The notes under the pieces are model-generated. The model saw nothing but the letters and a program-made list of their open reading frames with translations. It searched no databases and was not told the DNA's origin. A stretch of DNA of 32,068 bases from Telmatospirillum sp. Its GTDB lineage: Bacteria > Pseudomonadota > Alphaproteobacteria > Rhodospirillales > Magnetospirillaceae. Below, piece after piece: positions 32,003-32,068 of this stretch. A program made the translations under genes and the position numbers. Position 1 is the stretch's first letter. The number at the start of each line of letters is the position of its first letter. The stretch lies in the NCBI GenBank assembly GCA_009712185.1, contig WASQ01000035.1, forward strand, positions 1 through 32,068, given 5' to 3'.

Positions 32003-32068
32003 CAGAGAACGGCCAGGGTTCCGAACTCAGGTTAACGCGGTTTAAGGCTTGCATTGGTGTTGAATGTC

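Overview
The window looks like a high-GC alphaproteobacterial chromosome, probably Rhodospirillales-like. This is inferred from an alphaproteobacterial-type LexA box (GAAC-N7-GAAC) in front of dinB, a DinB with an N-terminal Cys4 zinc finger, a chemoreceptor-hemerythrin fusion, and the general gene repertoire. No rRNA, tRNA, CRISPR array, phage or insertion sequence was recognised.

Region 1 (1-8383) is an exopolysaccharide (EPS) export locus read mostly on the minus strand. It holds a WbaP-type initiating sugar-phosphate transferase, a secreted Ala/Gly-rich protein, an outer-membrane beta-barrel, a short Wza-like export protein, a Wzz/BY-kinase fusion, a small anchored protein and the start of an O-antigen-ligase/Wzy-like protein that runs off the left edge. 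A PPP-family metallophosphatase sits on the plus strand inside it and may stand in for the missing Wzb phosphatase.

Region 2 (8511-17553) is the most interesting part: a lasso-peptide-type RiPP cluster. I see a previously uncalled 54-residue precursor (13531-13695, minus), an asparagine-synthetase-like cyclase, a PqqD-like recognition protein (B1), a transglutaminase-like leader protease (B2) and an ABC exporter. Three candidate tailoring enzymes accompany them: an HprK-like kinase, a PAPS sulfotransferase and a nucleotidyltransferase. A Cys-rich protein of unknown function is embedded in the cluster. The precursor keeps the leader motif W-x2-P ... T(-2), an Asp at core position 9, and a hydroxyl-rich tail ending in Ser, which fits a paeninodin-type C-terminal kinase.

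Region 3 (17822-27441) has a BASS-family transporter, a small membrane protein, and a LacI-type regulator divergent from a five-gene sugar operon: L-fucose-isomerase-like enzyme, DapA/NanA-family aldolase, cytoplasmic sialidase-fold protein, MHS-family transporter and an FGGY kinase with the D-ribulokinase motif TCSLV. The substrate is unknown. Strong intercistronic hairpins separate several of these genes.

Region 4 (27519-32068) carries the chemoreceptor-hemerythrin fusion, a roughly 500-base non-coding stretch with an AT-rich start and two large inverted repeats, a small Cys4 protein, and SOS-regulated dinB. Long antisense reading frames throughout are taken as high-GC shadows.
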